64,000 nucleotides of DNA from assembly GCF_011068285.1 (NCBI RefSeq), contig NZ_CP049616.1, forward strand, positions 4,236,001 to 4,300,000, given 5' to 3'. The notes under the pieces were generated by a model. The model worked only from the letters and a program-made list of their open reading frames with translations, was not told the origin of the DNA and ran no database searches. The stretch comes from Flagellimonas oceani. Lineage in GTDB: Bacteria > Bacteroidota > Bacteroidia > Flavobacteriales > Flavobacteriaceae. Both the position numbers and the translations under genes were made by a program. Shown here in pieces: positions 52,201-60,195 of this stretch. The first letter of the stretch is position 1; each line of letters opens with the position of its first letter.

Positions 52201-52813
52201 CCAAGCTCCCGATCCAGCACCGGGTGACTTTAGGTTCAAGGATATCAACGGGGATGGACAGATCACCCCGGACGACAGGACCGTTACCGGTAGTTATTTC
52301 CCTGATTTTATTTGGGGTATCAACAATCGACTGACTTTCAAAAATATTGATTTTAGCTTTTTGATTCAAGGAACGGAGGGCAATGAAATATTGAACCTGA
52401 CCTCCCGGCACATGAAGAACGGAGAGGCCAATTTCAATTCCTACGCAGTTTTCAACGAACGATGGAGATCCCCTTCCGACCCGGGGAACGGGTCCATTCC
52501 CAGGGCGGATAGATTGTCCGGGAACCATGGGAACAATAACAGGCCCTCTTCTTTTCAAGTTGAGGATGGGTCTTACGTACGTTTGCGTAACGTGACCCTG
52601 GGTTATACGCTGCCAACGGATAATTTTTTTGGAAGTAAGATCCAGAGACTTAGGTTCTATGTTACCGCCACCAACCTCTTTACCATAACCGATTATCTTG
52701 GCTATAACCCAGAGGTGAGCAGTATTACAACGAACAGTTTGACACCTGGGGAGGACTATGGGGCATTCCCATTGACCAAATCCTTTACCATGGGCGTAAA
52801 CCTTAAGTTCTAA
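49292..52813 (+). CDS. SusC/RagA TonB-linked outer-membrane receptor with STN domain
   Basis: A 1,173-residue glycan importer. I prefer the ATG at 49292, giving a signal peptide (KKMLYSLFLIFIFGQVNA) after a basic lead; an ATG at 49250 adds 14 residues. An STN signalling domain (about residues 40-115, LSEVFETVTKTTGYKFFYEA) talks to FecR. The CarboxypepD_reg domain (LKGLVLDESGIPLAGASI, GYKSKEVNVAG) precedes the SusC box EEVVVVGYGTLAKKKVTG and the plug (VQEVSGEPGAAPNIRVRGSGS, GRDLLFVVDGIPI-type PLFVVDGIPI). The barrel ends FTMGVNLKF. It imports oligosaccharides captured by SusD, 19 bp downstream. Confidence 0.95.
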   Translation: MKKTITIGASLPKLGKKMLYSLFLIFIFGQVNAASCAQYDKVDKSFFDTKLSEVFETVTKTTGYKFFYEASEVDLDRKVTVLGKNLCVEDFFKEVFKDTDLTFKIIARQIVIKKSEPSVPNLVPQRKIETENPQATLKGLVLDESGIPLAGASIIAKGTTVGVTTDFDGNFEITLPSGVTVIQVSYIGYKSKEVNVAGLSTVTVNMEQDAASLEEVVVVGYGTLAKKKVTGSVVSVSSETITEVPALTPEAALIGQVTGVQVQEVSGEPGAAPNIRVRGSGSISAGNDPLFVVDGIPISRNLTSSSQLGGVSNRRSAFQPPTINPLATLNPNDIESIQVLKDASAAAIYGSRGGNGVLLITTKKGSNGDEGVFSFDSFLSLQSVANKLDLMNAPELIDFTRDARNNAYLQSVDGASIDDPIGPGDRGNTNYEMPESFINWDGTDTDWQDLLFKTGIVQSYNFSYASPIRNKTSFYLSSGYFSQTGIIDKAKFERYTVLLNLNSQLTEKLNLDVRLAPTVTENQRVPASAPYFATPPGIVYSGIVHSPTVSPYNPDGTINQLNNQSYLGGGTTTASNPLAIIEAVDDQIFQFQTRGTLGLTYDILPELSFKTFGGVYINLFNQDFYRASSLLFRNSADGNPYGQASSSTETNWLWENTLNFKKEYGDHYVDAVLGYTAQKDNLTLKQVLANNYPDDLVPTISGGQVFGGTSIQEQWSLLSALFRVNYSYKDKYLFTGTIRSDKSSRFGKNNQTGYFPSFSVGWRLNEETFLKDSESISELKLRLSWGQTGNFEIPNYGAVGLLAPQNYNLGGNQINGLVQSTIPNPNLTWEKSEQINAGIELGLFNNRVFVLADYYDTRTKDLLLNVAISSVSGFETNLRNLGEVKNSGFEIALSTKNFVGDFTWNTDVNFATNKNEVLSLNVDNEPIFSSGSAGVRHVTQVGDPIGSYYGYVVDGIYQSQEEIANAPVDTQAPDPAPGDFRFKDINGDGQITPDDRTVTGSYFPDFIWGINNRLTFKNIDFSFLIQGTEGNEILNLTSRHMKNGEANFNSYAVFNERWRSPSDPGNGSIPRADRLSGNHGNNNRPSSFQVEDGSYVRLRNVTLGYTLPTDNFFGSKIQRLRFYVTATNLFTITDYLGYNPEVSSITTNSLTPGEDYGAFPLTKSFTMGVNLKF

Positions 52814-52831
52814 CCTAAAAACCTCAGAAAG

Positions 52832-54211
52832 ATGAAACGAATTTTATATATAATGCTATGTACGGCTTTATTGACCGGGTGTAGTGAAGAATTTACTGAT
52901 CTTGCCCCAATTTCCAACAGAAATGAGGCAGACTTTTACAATGCCCCGGAAGACTTTGAGGTGGCCATTAATGCCAGCTATGCAGGTCTACAGAGTACGG
53001 GTATCTACGGACGGGGTTATTGGACGATGTTCGAGATGCGCAGCGACAATACCGACCAAGGCCCAGATGCCACTGGTTTGGCGAGGCAGTATACTGAAAT
53101 CAATTCCTTTACGGAGGATGCGCTCAACGAACAGATTACCGCAGCTTGGAGCGAGTCATATCGGGTAATTGCCAACTGCAATGTCATTTTAGATCGTATA
53201 CCTCCCATCGAATTGGATGCGGAACTCAAAAATAGGATTACAGGGGAAGCCTTGTTCATTCGATCGTTGGTCTATTATCACATGGCCATCGGTTTTGGAA
53301 ATATTCCGCTGCAACTGACCCCTTTTGTTAGCGGTGATGAATTGGTGCAGGTCGATGAGACCACCATATTGCAACAATTGGTAACAGATTTGACCGAGGC
53401 CGAGGCGAACCTTCCCGTTTCCTACTCAGGGAACCAGGTGGGAAAAGCGACCAAAGGCGCTGCCGCGACCTTACTGGCCAAAGTACTGCTGACCTTGGGC
53501 AACAATTCGGAAGCGGAAACCGTCTTAAGACGCATTATTGGGAACTATGGCTACGAACTGTTGCCCAATTATGCCGATTTATGGGGCGTTGCCAATGAAA
53601 ATAATGCCGAGTCGATATTTGAAGTGCAATATATCAGTGGTGGAATTGGCCAAGGAAGCGTTTTCACCAATGATTTTTCACCAAGTACCGATTTGCAGAC
53701 CGGAGCTGGGTTTGGACGTAACCGTCCTACCATTTCCATGCAAGAGGCCTATGAGGACGGGGACTTGAGATATGAGGTATCCATGGGTGCCACCTATATC
53801 AACGCGGAAGGAGAGGTGGTCGAAGCCAGGCATGTCCGAAAATACCAATCCGATTTGGCCATTGAAAACGACTCCGATATCAATTTTGTGGTCTTTCGAT
53901 ATGCTGATGTGCTCCTCATGCTGGCAGAAGCCTTGGGGGAAAGCTCGGAGAGTTACGACCTAATCAACGAGGTAAGGAACAGAGCAGGGCTTCCGGATAT
54001 CGATGCTTCGACACCAGGGACTTTTCAAGACAAGTTGCTACAGGAAAGAAGGGTAGAGCTCGCTTTTGAAAATCACCGATGGCCCGACCTCAAACGCTTT
54101 GGTGCCGTAAATAAGGTCCTAGAGGCAGAGGACTTCATAACGGATACCCGTGAGTACTTCTTTATCCCGCAAAGGGAAATTGACATCAATCCAAACTTTG
54201 TACAGAACTAA
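52832..54211 (+). CDS. RagB/SusD family glycan-binding lipoprotein
   Basis: A 459-residue outer-membrane lipoprotein. The signal peptide ends with the lipobox LLTGC (Cys17) followed by SEEF. The mature protein has the SusD TPR-like fold: YNAPEDFEVAINASYAGLQ, RVIANCNVILDRIP, GEALFIRSLVYYHMAIGFGNIPL and the C-terminal RPTISMQEAYEDGDLR, RKYQSDLAIENDSDINFVVFRYADVLLMLAEAL, ERRVELAFENHRWPDLKRFG (motifs quoted separately). SusD lids the SusC channel and binds the glycan. It lies 19 bp after susC. The bound glycan cannot be read from sequence. Confidence 0.95.
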   Translation: MKRILYIMLCTALLTGCSEEFTDLAPISNRNEADFYNAPEDFEVAINASYAGLQSTGIYGRGYWTMFEMRSDNTDQGPDATGLARQYTEINSFTEDALNEQITAAWSESYRVIANCNVILDRIPPIELDAELKNRITGEALFIRSLVYYHMAIGFGNIPLQLTPFVSGDELVQVDETTILQQLVTDLTEAEANLPVSYSGNQVGKATKGAAATLLAKVLLTLGNNSEAETVLRRIIGNYGYELLPNYADLWGVANENNAESIFEVQYISGGIGQGSVFTNDFSPSTDLQTGAGFGRNRPTISMQEAYEDGDLRYEVSMGATYINAEGEVVEARHVRKYQSDLAIENDSDINFVVFRYADVLLMLAEALGESSESYDLINEVRNRAGLPDIDASTPGTFQDKLLQERRVELAFENHRWPDLKRFGAVNKVLEAEDFITDTREYFFIPQREIDINPNFVQN

Positions 54212-54413
54212 ATAAGCAAAGACATTAAAAACAAGTGCATGTTTTCATTCATTAGGTTAGTTTGATTGATCCCAAACCGTGAATTTCCTACTTATTGCTT
54301 TAGGTGAATCACCGAATTGATCGTTTTAAAACATGTCACCGTGATAGTTGTCCCTTGTGGGACGACCAGACCTTGAACTGAAAAATTTTAATGAACCATT
54401 TATCCAAAACAAC

Positions 54414-55301
54414 ATGAAAAAAATAGTACTGGCCATTTGTCTATGCTTTGCATTTTCAACCATTCAGGCCCAACAAAAAAAAGTATTGAACATTTTAGCC
54501 ATTGGAGCACATCCGGATGATTGCGACTCCAAATTTGGGGGCACGGCGGCCTTGTTTGCAAAAATGGGCCATAATGTGAAGTTTTTGTCCTTGACCAATG
54601 GTGATGCAGGTCATTATGCGATGGGCGGCGGTGTCTTGGCCAAAAAACGAAGGCAAGAGGCCAAGGACGCTGCAAAAGCATTGGGGATATCCGAGTATGA
54701 GGTATTGGACAATCACGATGGTGAATTGTTCCCGACCCTTAATGTGAGATTGGAGGTAATTCGCAGGATTAGGGACTGGGATGCCGATATTGTTTTAGGA
54801 CTACGGCCAAACGATTACCACCCAGATCATAGAAATGCCGGTTCGGTAGTACAGGATGCAGCGTACATGAACATTGTACCCAATGTCGCACCCGATACCC
54901 CTCCCCTCAAAAAGAACCCAGTGTTTTTGTATATGAGCGATCACTTTAAAAAGCCCTATCCCTTCCAAAAAGATATTGCGGTCATTGTTGATGATGTCAT
55001 CGATACCAAAGTCAAAGGATTGGCTGCCCACGATTCACAAATGTTCGAATGGCTGCCATGGACAAGGGGAGTAGACGTCTCTACCATACCCACAGAGGAA
55101 AAGGCAAGATTGGCTTGGTTAAAGGAGGCTTGGATGAACAGGGCACCTGATGCCAGTACTTTGGAGGCCTTAAAAAAATGGTACCCAGGTGTCGATGTTT
55201 CCCAAGTGAAACAAGTGGAGTTCTTTGAAATCTGCGAGTATGGAAAACAGCCGTCGGATGAAGAAATAAAAATGTTGTTTCCCATGTTGGGAACCAAATA
55301 A
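54414..55301 (+). CDS. Exported PIG-L/LmbE-family deacetylase
   Basis: A 295-residue zinc-dependent N-deacetylase of the PIG-L/LmbE family. The ATG at 54414 gives a signal peptide (KKIVLAICLCFAFSTIQAQ); upstream starts would add an unlikely leader. Zinc motif: AIGAHPDDCDSKFGGTAALF (AHPDD); the later HPDHRNAGSVVQDA supplies another His, and GAHPDD Asp acts as base. Bacillithiol, mycothiol and GPI-synthesis enzymes of this family remove acetyl groups from GlcNAc conjugates. Placement after SusCD and before a sugar permease and kinase suggests that it de-N-acetylates an amino-sugar released from the glycan. It is exported, so it acts in the periplasm. Confidence 0.88.
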   Translation: MKKIVLAICLCFAFSTIQAQQKKVLNILAIGAHPDDCDSKFGGTAALFAKMGHNVKFLSLTNGDAGHYAMGGGVLAKKRRQEAKDAAKALGISEYEVLDNHDGELFPTLNVRLEVIRRIRDWDADIVLGLRPNDYHPDHRNAGSVVQDAAYMNIVPNVAPDTPPLKKNPVFLYMSDHFKKPYPFQKDIAVIVDDVIDTKVKGLAAHDSQMFEWLPWTRGVDVSTIPTEEKARLAWLKEAWMNRAPDASTLEALKKWYPGVDVSQVKQVEFFEICEYGKQPSDEEIKMLFPMLGTK

Positions 55302-55354
55302 TGGTAAAGAACACCCCAGGTAGCATCCAAAAATAAATAACCAACCCACCACCC

Positions 55355-56611
55355 ATGGATATTAGCAAGCCCAAGACCAAAAGATACGTCCATATTATCG
55401 CATTGGTGATGATCGTTTTCTTTGTGATCTCATTTATCACCAATATTCTCAACTCCATCATAGTGGATGTCAAGGATAGTTTTGATCTAAGCCTGACCTT
55501 AACAGGCCTATTACCGTTCACTTTCTTTATAGCCTATGGCATCATGTCCATACCGGCGGGCTTTTTATCCGAAAGATATGGTGAGCGATCATTGCTTTCC
55601 ATTTCATTTTTGGTCATGGGCCTTGCTTCCCTGGGGTTTGCCATTTTTCCCCAATATGCGGTCTTTAGCGTTACGTTATTTGTGTTGGGCTGTTGTATGG
55701 CTGTTTTACAGGTCATCATCAATCCAATGCTACGGGTCGCCGGTGGCGAGGAGCACTTTGCGTTCAACTCGGTGTTGGCGCAATTGGTCTTCGGTGCCGC
55801 TTCCTTCCTTAGTCCCTATTTGTACAAGTATCTGGTAAGCAAGGACAATACCGATGATACCATAGCCGAAATGCTACGGGGATGGGTGCCAAAAGAGTTG
55901 CCTTGGGTTTCCTTGTACATCGTATTTGCGGCCATTTCATTCCTATTGTTTGTTTATGTCTTTTTGACCAAGTATCCCAGATTTGAAAAGACCGAGGAAG
56001 AAAGGGCAGGGGATAAGGGCTCTTATTGGGACCTGTTGAAGAACAAATGGACGCTATTGTATTTTCTGGGCATCTTTTGCTATGTGGGAACGGAACAAGG
56101 GGTCGGAAACTGGATTTCCCAATTCCTGAACCAATACCATGGCCTTGACCCACAGACCATAGGAGCCGATACCGTTTCCTATTTCTGGGCCATGTTGACC
56201 GTAGGTTGTTTACTGGGCCTTTTGCTTCTCAGGTTTATGGATAGCAGAAAACTGCTCATTCTTACAACGGCCATTACCATGCTGTGTTTGATTTTGGCCC
56301 TTACCGGAACGGCACAACTGGCGTTGATCGGTTTTCCTGCAGTGGGATTTTTTATATCCGTTATGTATTCCATCATATTTTCTCTGGCACTTAACTCGGT
56401 CAAGGAACATCATGGTTCTTTATCCGGTATACTTTGTACGGGCATTGCAGGCGGTGCCGTAATCCCATTTATAGTAGGGGGTTTGGGCGAATTGATGTCT
56501 TTGAAATCAGGAATGTTCTTTTTACTGGTTCCCTTGGCCTTTATCCTGACCATAGGATTTTGGGCCAAACCTTTGGTGAACAATAAGACGATACGTTTAA
56601 AAAAGGATTAG
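55355..56611 (+). CDS. Sugar MFS permease (FucP/NagP-like)
   Basis: A 418-residue inner-membrane carrier with about 12 hydrophobic helices and a long central loop (about residues 205-225, KTEEERAGDKGSYWDLL). Motifs: IPAGFLSERYGERSLLSISF (MFS loop-2 signature), VLGCCMAVLQVIINPMLRVAGGEEHF, YVGTEQGVGNWISQFLNQY and ILCTGIAGGAVIPFIVG. The cluster pattern matches FucP/NagP-type proton-linked sugar symporters. It lies between the PIG-L deacetylase and ROK kinase and shares a one-base overlap with the latter, so uptake and phosphorylation are linked. Likely substrates are a deacetylated amino sugar, glucosamine or a related hexose. Confidence 0.92.
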   Translation: MDISKPKTKRYVHIIALVMIVFFVISFITNILNSIIVDVKDSFDLSLTLTGLLPFTFFIAYGIMSIPAGFLSERYGERSLLSISFLVMGLASLGFAIFPQYAVFSVTLFVLGCCMAVLQVIINPMLRVAGGEEHFAFNSVLAQLVFGAASFLSPYLYKYLVSKDNTDDTIAEMLRGWVPKELPWVSLYIVFAAISFLLFVYVFLTKYPRFEKTEEERAGDKGSYWDLLKNKWTLLYFLGIFCYVGTEQGVGNWISQFLNQYHGLDPQTIGADTVSYFWAMLTVGCLLGLLLLRFMDSRKLLILTTAITMLCLILALTGTAQLALIGFPAVGFFISVMYSIIFSLALNSVKEHHGSLSGILCTGIAGGAVIPFIVGGLGELMSLKSGMFFLLVPLAFILTIGFWAKPLVNNKTIRLKKD

Positions 56612-57456
56612 TGGAAAAGGAAAACAGGACTGTTGTCGGGGTCGATATAGGAGGTACCAAAATTAAATCGGGAAGGGTTATGGGCACGAAAGTGGAACAG
56701 ACCGGATATTCCATGGTGGTGAAAACGGATCCACTGGAAAACTCCCTATCCAAATTATACGATACCATTGAAGAAGTAATGACGGAGTCCGTGACCGCCA
56801 TCGGTGTTGGGGTGCCAGCAGTGGTAGACAAAGATTCCGGAGTTGTTTTTGATGTGCAGAACATTCCGTCCTGGAAAATGGTGCCCTTAAAACAACTCTT
56901 GGAGGATCGGTTCAACGTACCCGCTTTTTTGAACAACGACGCCAACTGTTTCGCTTTAGGGGAAAAGCATTTCGGAAAAGCAAGGAATTATGCAAACTGT
57001 GTTGCCCTTTCCTTGGGAACAGGGCTTGGTATGGGAATCATAATAGAGAATAAATTATATAGCGGAGTTTTATGCGGTGCCGGAGAAGTTGGAATGCTAT
57101 CCTACAAAGATGGTATTCTGGAAGAATATACGGGCAGTTTCTTTTTTGAAAAGGTCTATGGTACATCAGCAAAAACGCTTTACGGGAGAGCATTGAAAAA
57201 TGATGCGCAAGCTCTTGCTGCCTTTGTGGAATATGGTGTGCATTTAGGGGAGGCGATAAAGAACATACTGTATTTGTTTGCCCCCGAAGCCATCATTTTA
57301 GGAGGCTCCATTAGTAGGGCACATCCATTTTTTACATCTGCAATGGATGAGGCACTCAAAACATTCGCATACCAAAAGCAATTAGAAAATTTTAAAATAG
57401 AAATCTCGGATTTGGTGGACACTCCCATCTTGGGGGCTGCCGCACTTTGTCTTTAA
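56611..57456 (+). CDS. ROK-family sugar kinase without the zinc motif
   Basis: A 281-residue cytoplasmic sugar kinase of the ROK family, started at a GTG that overlaps the permease stop by one base (TAGTG). Phosphate motif GVDIGGTKIKSGRV at the N-terminus; sugar-binding and base segment FLNNDANCFALGEKHFG (catalytic Asp in NNDAN); second phosphate motif SLGTGLGMGIIIENKLYSG, and GAGEVGMLSYKDG. The Cys-rich zinc signature (CxCGxxGCxE) that most ROK kinases carry after GHxxL is absent; here the region reads MLSYKDGILEEYTGS. It would phosphorylate the imported hexose or amino-sugar (glucose, GlcN or GlcNAc are candidates). Confidence 0.9.
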   Translation: MEKENRTVVGVDIGGTKIKSGRVMGTKVEQTGYSMVVKTDPLENSLSKLYDTIEEVMTESVTAIGVGVPAVVDKDSGVVFDVQNIPSWKMVPLKQLLEDRFNVPAFLNNDANCFALGEKHFGKARNYANCVALSLGTGLGMGIIIENKLYSGVLCGAGEVGMLSYKDGILEEYTGSFFFEKVYGTSAKTLYGRALKNDAQALAAFVEYGVHLGEAIKNILYLFAPEAIILGGSISRAHPFFTSAMDEALKTFAYQKQLENFKIEISDLVDTPILGAAALCL

Positions 57457-57474
57457 AAATTAACCTTACTGAAC

Positions 57475-60117
57475 ATGAGAATATTACTATCAGTAATTCT
57501 GGTAAGCTTGTTACTTCAATCCTGTACCCAACCAAAGGCGACAGGAAACCAGCTAGCCATTACCGTTGAAAACAACATAAAAGGGGCGCCCATTACCTTA
57601 GGGATACCTTTTCCGAAAGGAGCATTAAATTCAGTGGACCATATTCGTTTACTGACATCCGATGGTATGGAAATCCCTTGCCAGACCACAGAGGTAAGTA
57701 CCTGGGACCCTATCGATGATAGCATTAAATGGGTATGGGTATTTTTTTTCTCCGAAGAAACAACGGATTATGTATTGGAGTATGGCAAAGGAGTGGTCCC
57801 AATGGGGCCTAAGGAAAAAATCATATCGGCCAACAATATGCGGCCAGGTGGTGGGATCGAAGTAAATACCGGGGAGATATCCTTCACTATCGATAAAAAG
57901 GGTGACGGGTTTTTGGACAAGGTATTTTTGGATTCCAACAACGATGGTAAGTATTCGGAAAAAGAGTTGATCGCATCTTCCCCTGGAAGTCATAGGGGAT
58001 CCTTCTTCGATTTGCTCGATGATGCCGGAGTTGATACATCCAAAGCATTTATCCATGAAGTATTCCGGGAGAAAGGATCAGGCCCCATGCATTCCATTTT
58101 TAGAATAGAGGGGACATATACCTATAGTAGGGAAGATAACAACATTTCCCCTTTTACCATTTGGTTGCATACCTACGCAGGAAAAAGCTACATCAAGGTA
58201 TTGCATACCATGACCTATACGGGGATTCCCGATAAACACAAAATTCAGGAAGGGGAGCACGCCAATATTGCGACCCAAAATAAAAAAATCATTTCGGAGA
58301 ACACAGCGGACGATCCGGGTTGGATGCAGCCCAACGATCAAATAGCTGGGATTGGCCTCCAACTTAAATACCATCTTGACGATAATTCATTGGTTTCCAT
58401 GCCATTGCAACAGGGTTCATGGAAGAAGGATAAAGCACCAACCGCCTTGCAAGAAGTTAGTCTTGATGATTCCTCCGTTCAATTACTACAAAAGGGACCG
58501 GCTAAAAAAAATCCACCGACCTTGAGGGATGTCTATCTCAACCAATTGGACGAAAACAGTGATGGGAACATCAACAATGACAAGGAATTCCAAGCAACCG
58601 TTACCCTTGGAGAAGACGATGTGGCCACGTCACAAAGGGCCAAAGGTTGGTTGAACGTGACCGATGGAAAAAGGGGGATCGGCGTAGGAATCCGAAACTT
58701 TATGAAAGAATATCCCAAAGGGATAAAGGTAGACCCGGTCAACCATATACTTTTGGGAAGCATTTGGCCGGAGGAGAACGGACCGATGAGTTTTGAAAGG
58801 CACCACACTGCAATGGACGGCGGCATGTTGTCCAATTTTGCCCAAGGGATAACCAAAACGACCGAATTCATTTATTATTTCCACGACAGCAAGAGCGATG
58901 TTGCCGAAACTATGGATTATGTTGTGGAAAGTCCTGTTGCGCATGCTGCACCGGAATGGTACACCAATTCCAAAGTGTACGGTAACATGGCACCGGCCTC
59001 ATCCGAGCATACCGAGTTCGAAAATGCACTTCAATATCGATATCAATGGTGGGCCTACAACCAAAAGAACCAACCCTGGTACGGCATGTTCAACTATGGT
59101 GATGGAAAGACCTATTATTATAACGGACATTGGGTACAGTGGACCAACAATGAGCCCACCGTTGATTTTATGCTCTGGACCAATTTTATGCGTACGGGAG
59201 ATCCACAATATTTTGAGATGGCCCAGGCCATGAGCAGACATACCATGGATGTGGACAATGTGCACTGGCCCAAAAAACGAACGTATTATGGCCAGATCAA
59301 CGATGCCATAGACTTTTGGAATTTCGAGGACGAGCCGGAATCCACACCCTACCTGGGAATTGGAAGGAGACATGCCGCAGAACATTGGTATTCCTTATTG
59401 AGCGCACACGTTTGGATCCAGGGTTGGATTGCGGACTACTATCTAACAGGCGACCATAGGGCTTTGGAAGTAGCTAAAATGACCGGTGATACCTATATCA
59501 ACCGCATATGGGGAGAGCATGATCTACGGGGTAGAAGATTGTATTTGTCCGTACTCAATATGGTGGAGTTATACGATGCGACCAAATTGCAGAAATATAA
59601 GGATGAACTGGACGATAGGGTACGATTGATGCTTGAATTCCAAGAGCGTCAGGGAGGAAACCTGGTGTTGGATAGATATGGTTATTCGCAGCCCTATGTG
59701 ACACAGGGACTTTATAAGTATCAACAGATCACTGGGGATGAAGAAGTACGAAAAGCCTTGTTGAAGCACGCGAGATGGGTTCGCGATGTGCCACCGTTGA
59801 ACCACGAGATGGAATCTTATTTAGCAACCATATCTCCATTGTTGTTAGGATTTGAGTTTAGTGGCGAACAGAGCTATCTGGACGAAGCCTTGGCAAGGGC
59901 AGAAATGCTCAAGGTAGGTGAGTTGCCAAAATCACCGGATGAATATAAAACATCAGAAGAATATAGCAAGGACCTTTTGGGAATATCCAATCTGCCCATG
60001 AGCAAGGGGCGCTTCACGAATTGGCAGACCAATCAAGGACTCCGGGTATTTGGTTGGACACATGGCTACAATATTCCATACCTGCTCTATTGGATGGATG
60101 AGGCCAATATCAAGTAA
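57475..60117 (+). CDS. PcRGLX/YetA-like lipoprotein (candidate polysaccharide lyase)
   Basis: An 880-residue lipoprotein: lipobox LLLQSC (Cys17), then TQPKA. The N-terminal domain (LAITVENNIKGAPITLGIPFP, DDSIKWVWVFFF) resembles the RIFT-barrel start of PcRGLX/YetA proteins, the group of the fungal exo-rhamnogalacturonan lyase (PL26). An alpha/alpha-toroid follows (WYTNSKVYGNMAP, TYYYNGHWVQWTNNEPTVD, QAMSRHTMDVDNVHW, HAAEHWYSLLSAHVW). Two EF-hand-like calcium loops are visible, DSNNDGKYSEKE (about residue 152) and DENSDGNINNDKE (about 358). It is the only candidate glycan-cleaving enzyme of the locus. Lyase activity on acidic pectin-like chains is a family inference. A strong terminator follows. 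Confidence 0.75.
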   Translation: MRILLSVILVSLLLQSCTQPKATGNQLAITVENNIKGAPITLGIPFPKGALNSVDHIRLLTSDGMEIPCQTTEVSTWDPIDDSIKWVWVFFFSEETTDYVLEYGKGVVPMGPKEKIISANNMRPGGGIEVNTGEISFTIDKKGDGFLDKVFLDSNNDGKYSEKELIASSPGSHRGSFFDLLDDAGVDTSKAFIHEVFREKGSGPMHSIFRIEGTYTYSREDNNISPFTIWLHTYAGKSYIKVLHTMTYTGIPDKHKIQEGEHANIATQNKKIISENTADDPGWMQPNDQIAGIGLQLKYHLDDNSLVSMPLQQGSWKKDKAPTALQEVSLDDSSVQLLQKGPAKKNPPTLRDVYLNQLDENSDGNINNDKEFQATVTLGEDDVATSQRAKGWLNVTDGKRGIGVGIRNFMKEYPKGIKVDPVNHILLGSIWPEENGPMSFERHHTAMDGGMLSNFAQGITKTTEFIYYFHDSKSDVAETMDYVVESPVAHAAPEWYTNSKVYGNMAPASSEHTEFENALQYRYQWWAYNQKNQPWYGMFNYGDGKTYYYNGHWVQWTNNEPTVDFMLWTNFMRTGDPQYFEMAQAMSRHTMDVDNVHWPKKRTYYGQINDAIDFWNFEDEPESTPYLGIGRRHAAEHWYSLLSAHVWIQGWIADYYLTGDHRALEVAKMTGDTYINRIWGEHDLRGRRLYLSVLNMVELYDATKLQKYKDELDDRVRLMLEFQERQGGNLVLDRYGYSQPYVTQGLYKYQQITGDEEVRKALLKHARWVRDVPPLNHEMESYLATISPLLLGFEFSGEQSYLDEALARAEMLKVGELPKSPDEYKTSEEYSKDLLGISNLPMSKGRFTNWQTNQGLRVFGWTHGYNIPYLLYWMDEANIK

Positions 60118-60133
60118 AACGTGTAATCTTCGG

Positions 60134-60172
60134 AAAAGGGATGGCCAAACCTTCGGGAGCCATCCCTTTTTT
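60134..60172 (+). terminator. Intrinsic terminator of the PcRGLX-like gene
   Basis: AAAAGGGATGGC and GCCATCCCTTTT form a 12-base stem with a roughly 13-nt loop, then a T run. It lies 17 bp after the stop at 60117 and separates the main locus from the DASS gene, which therefore depends on readthrough or its own promoter. Confidence 0.85.
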
Positions 60173-60195
60173 ATGCCAAATTAGAAAGACTGGAT

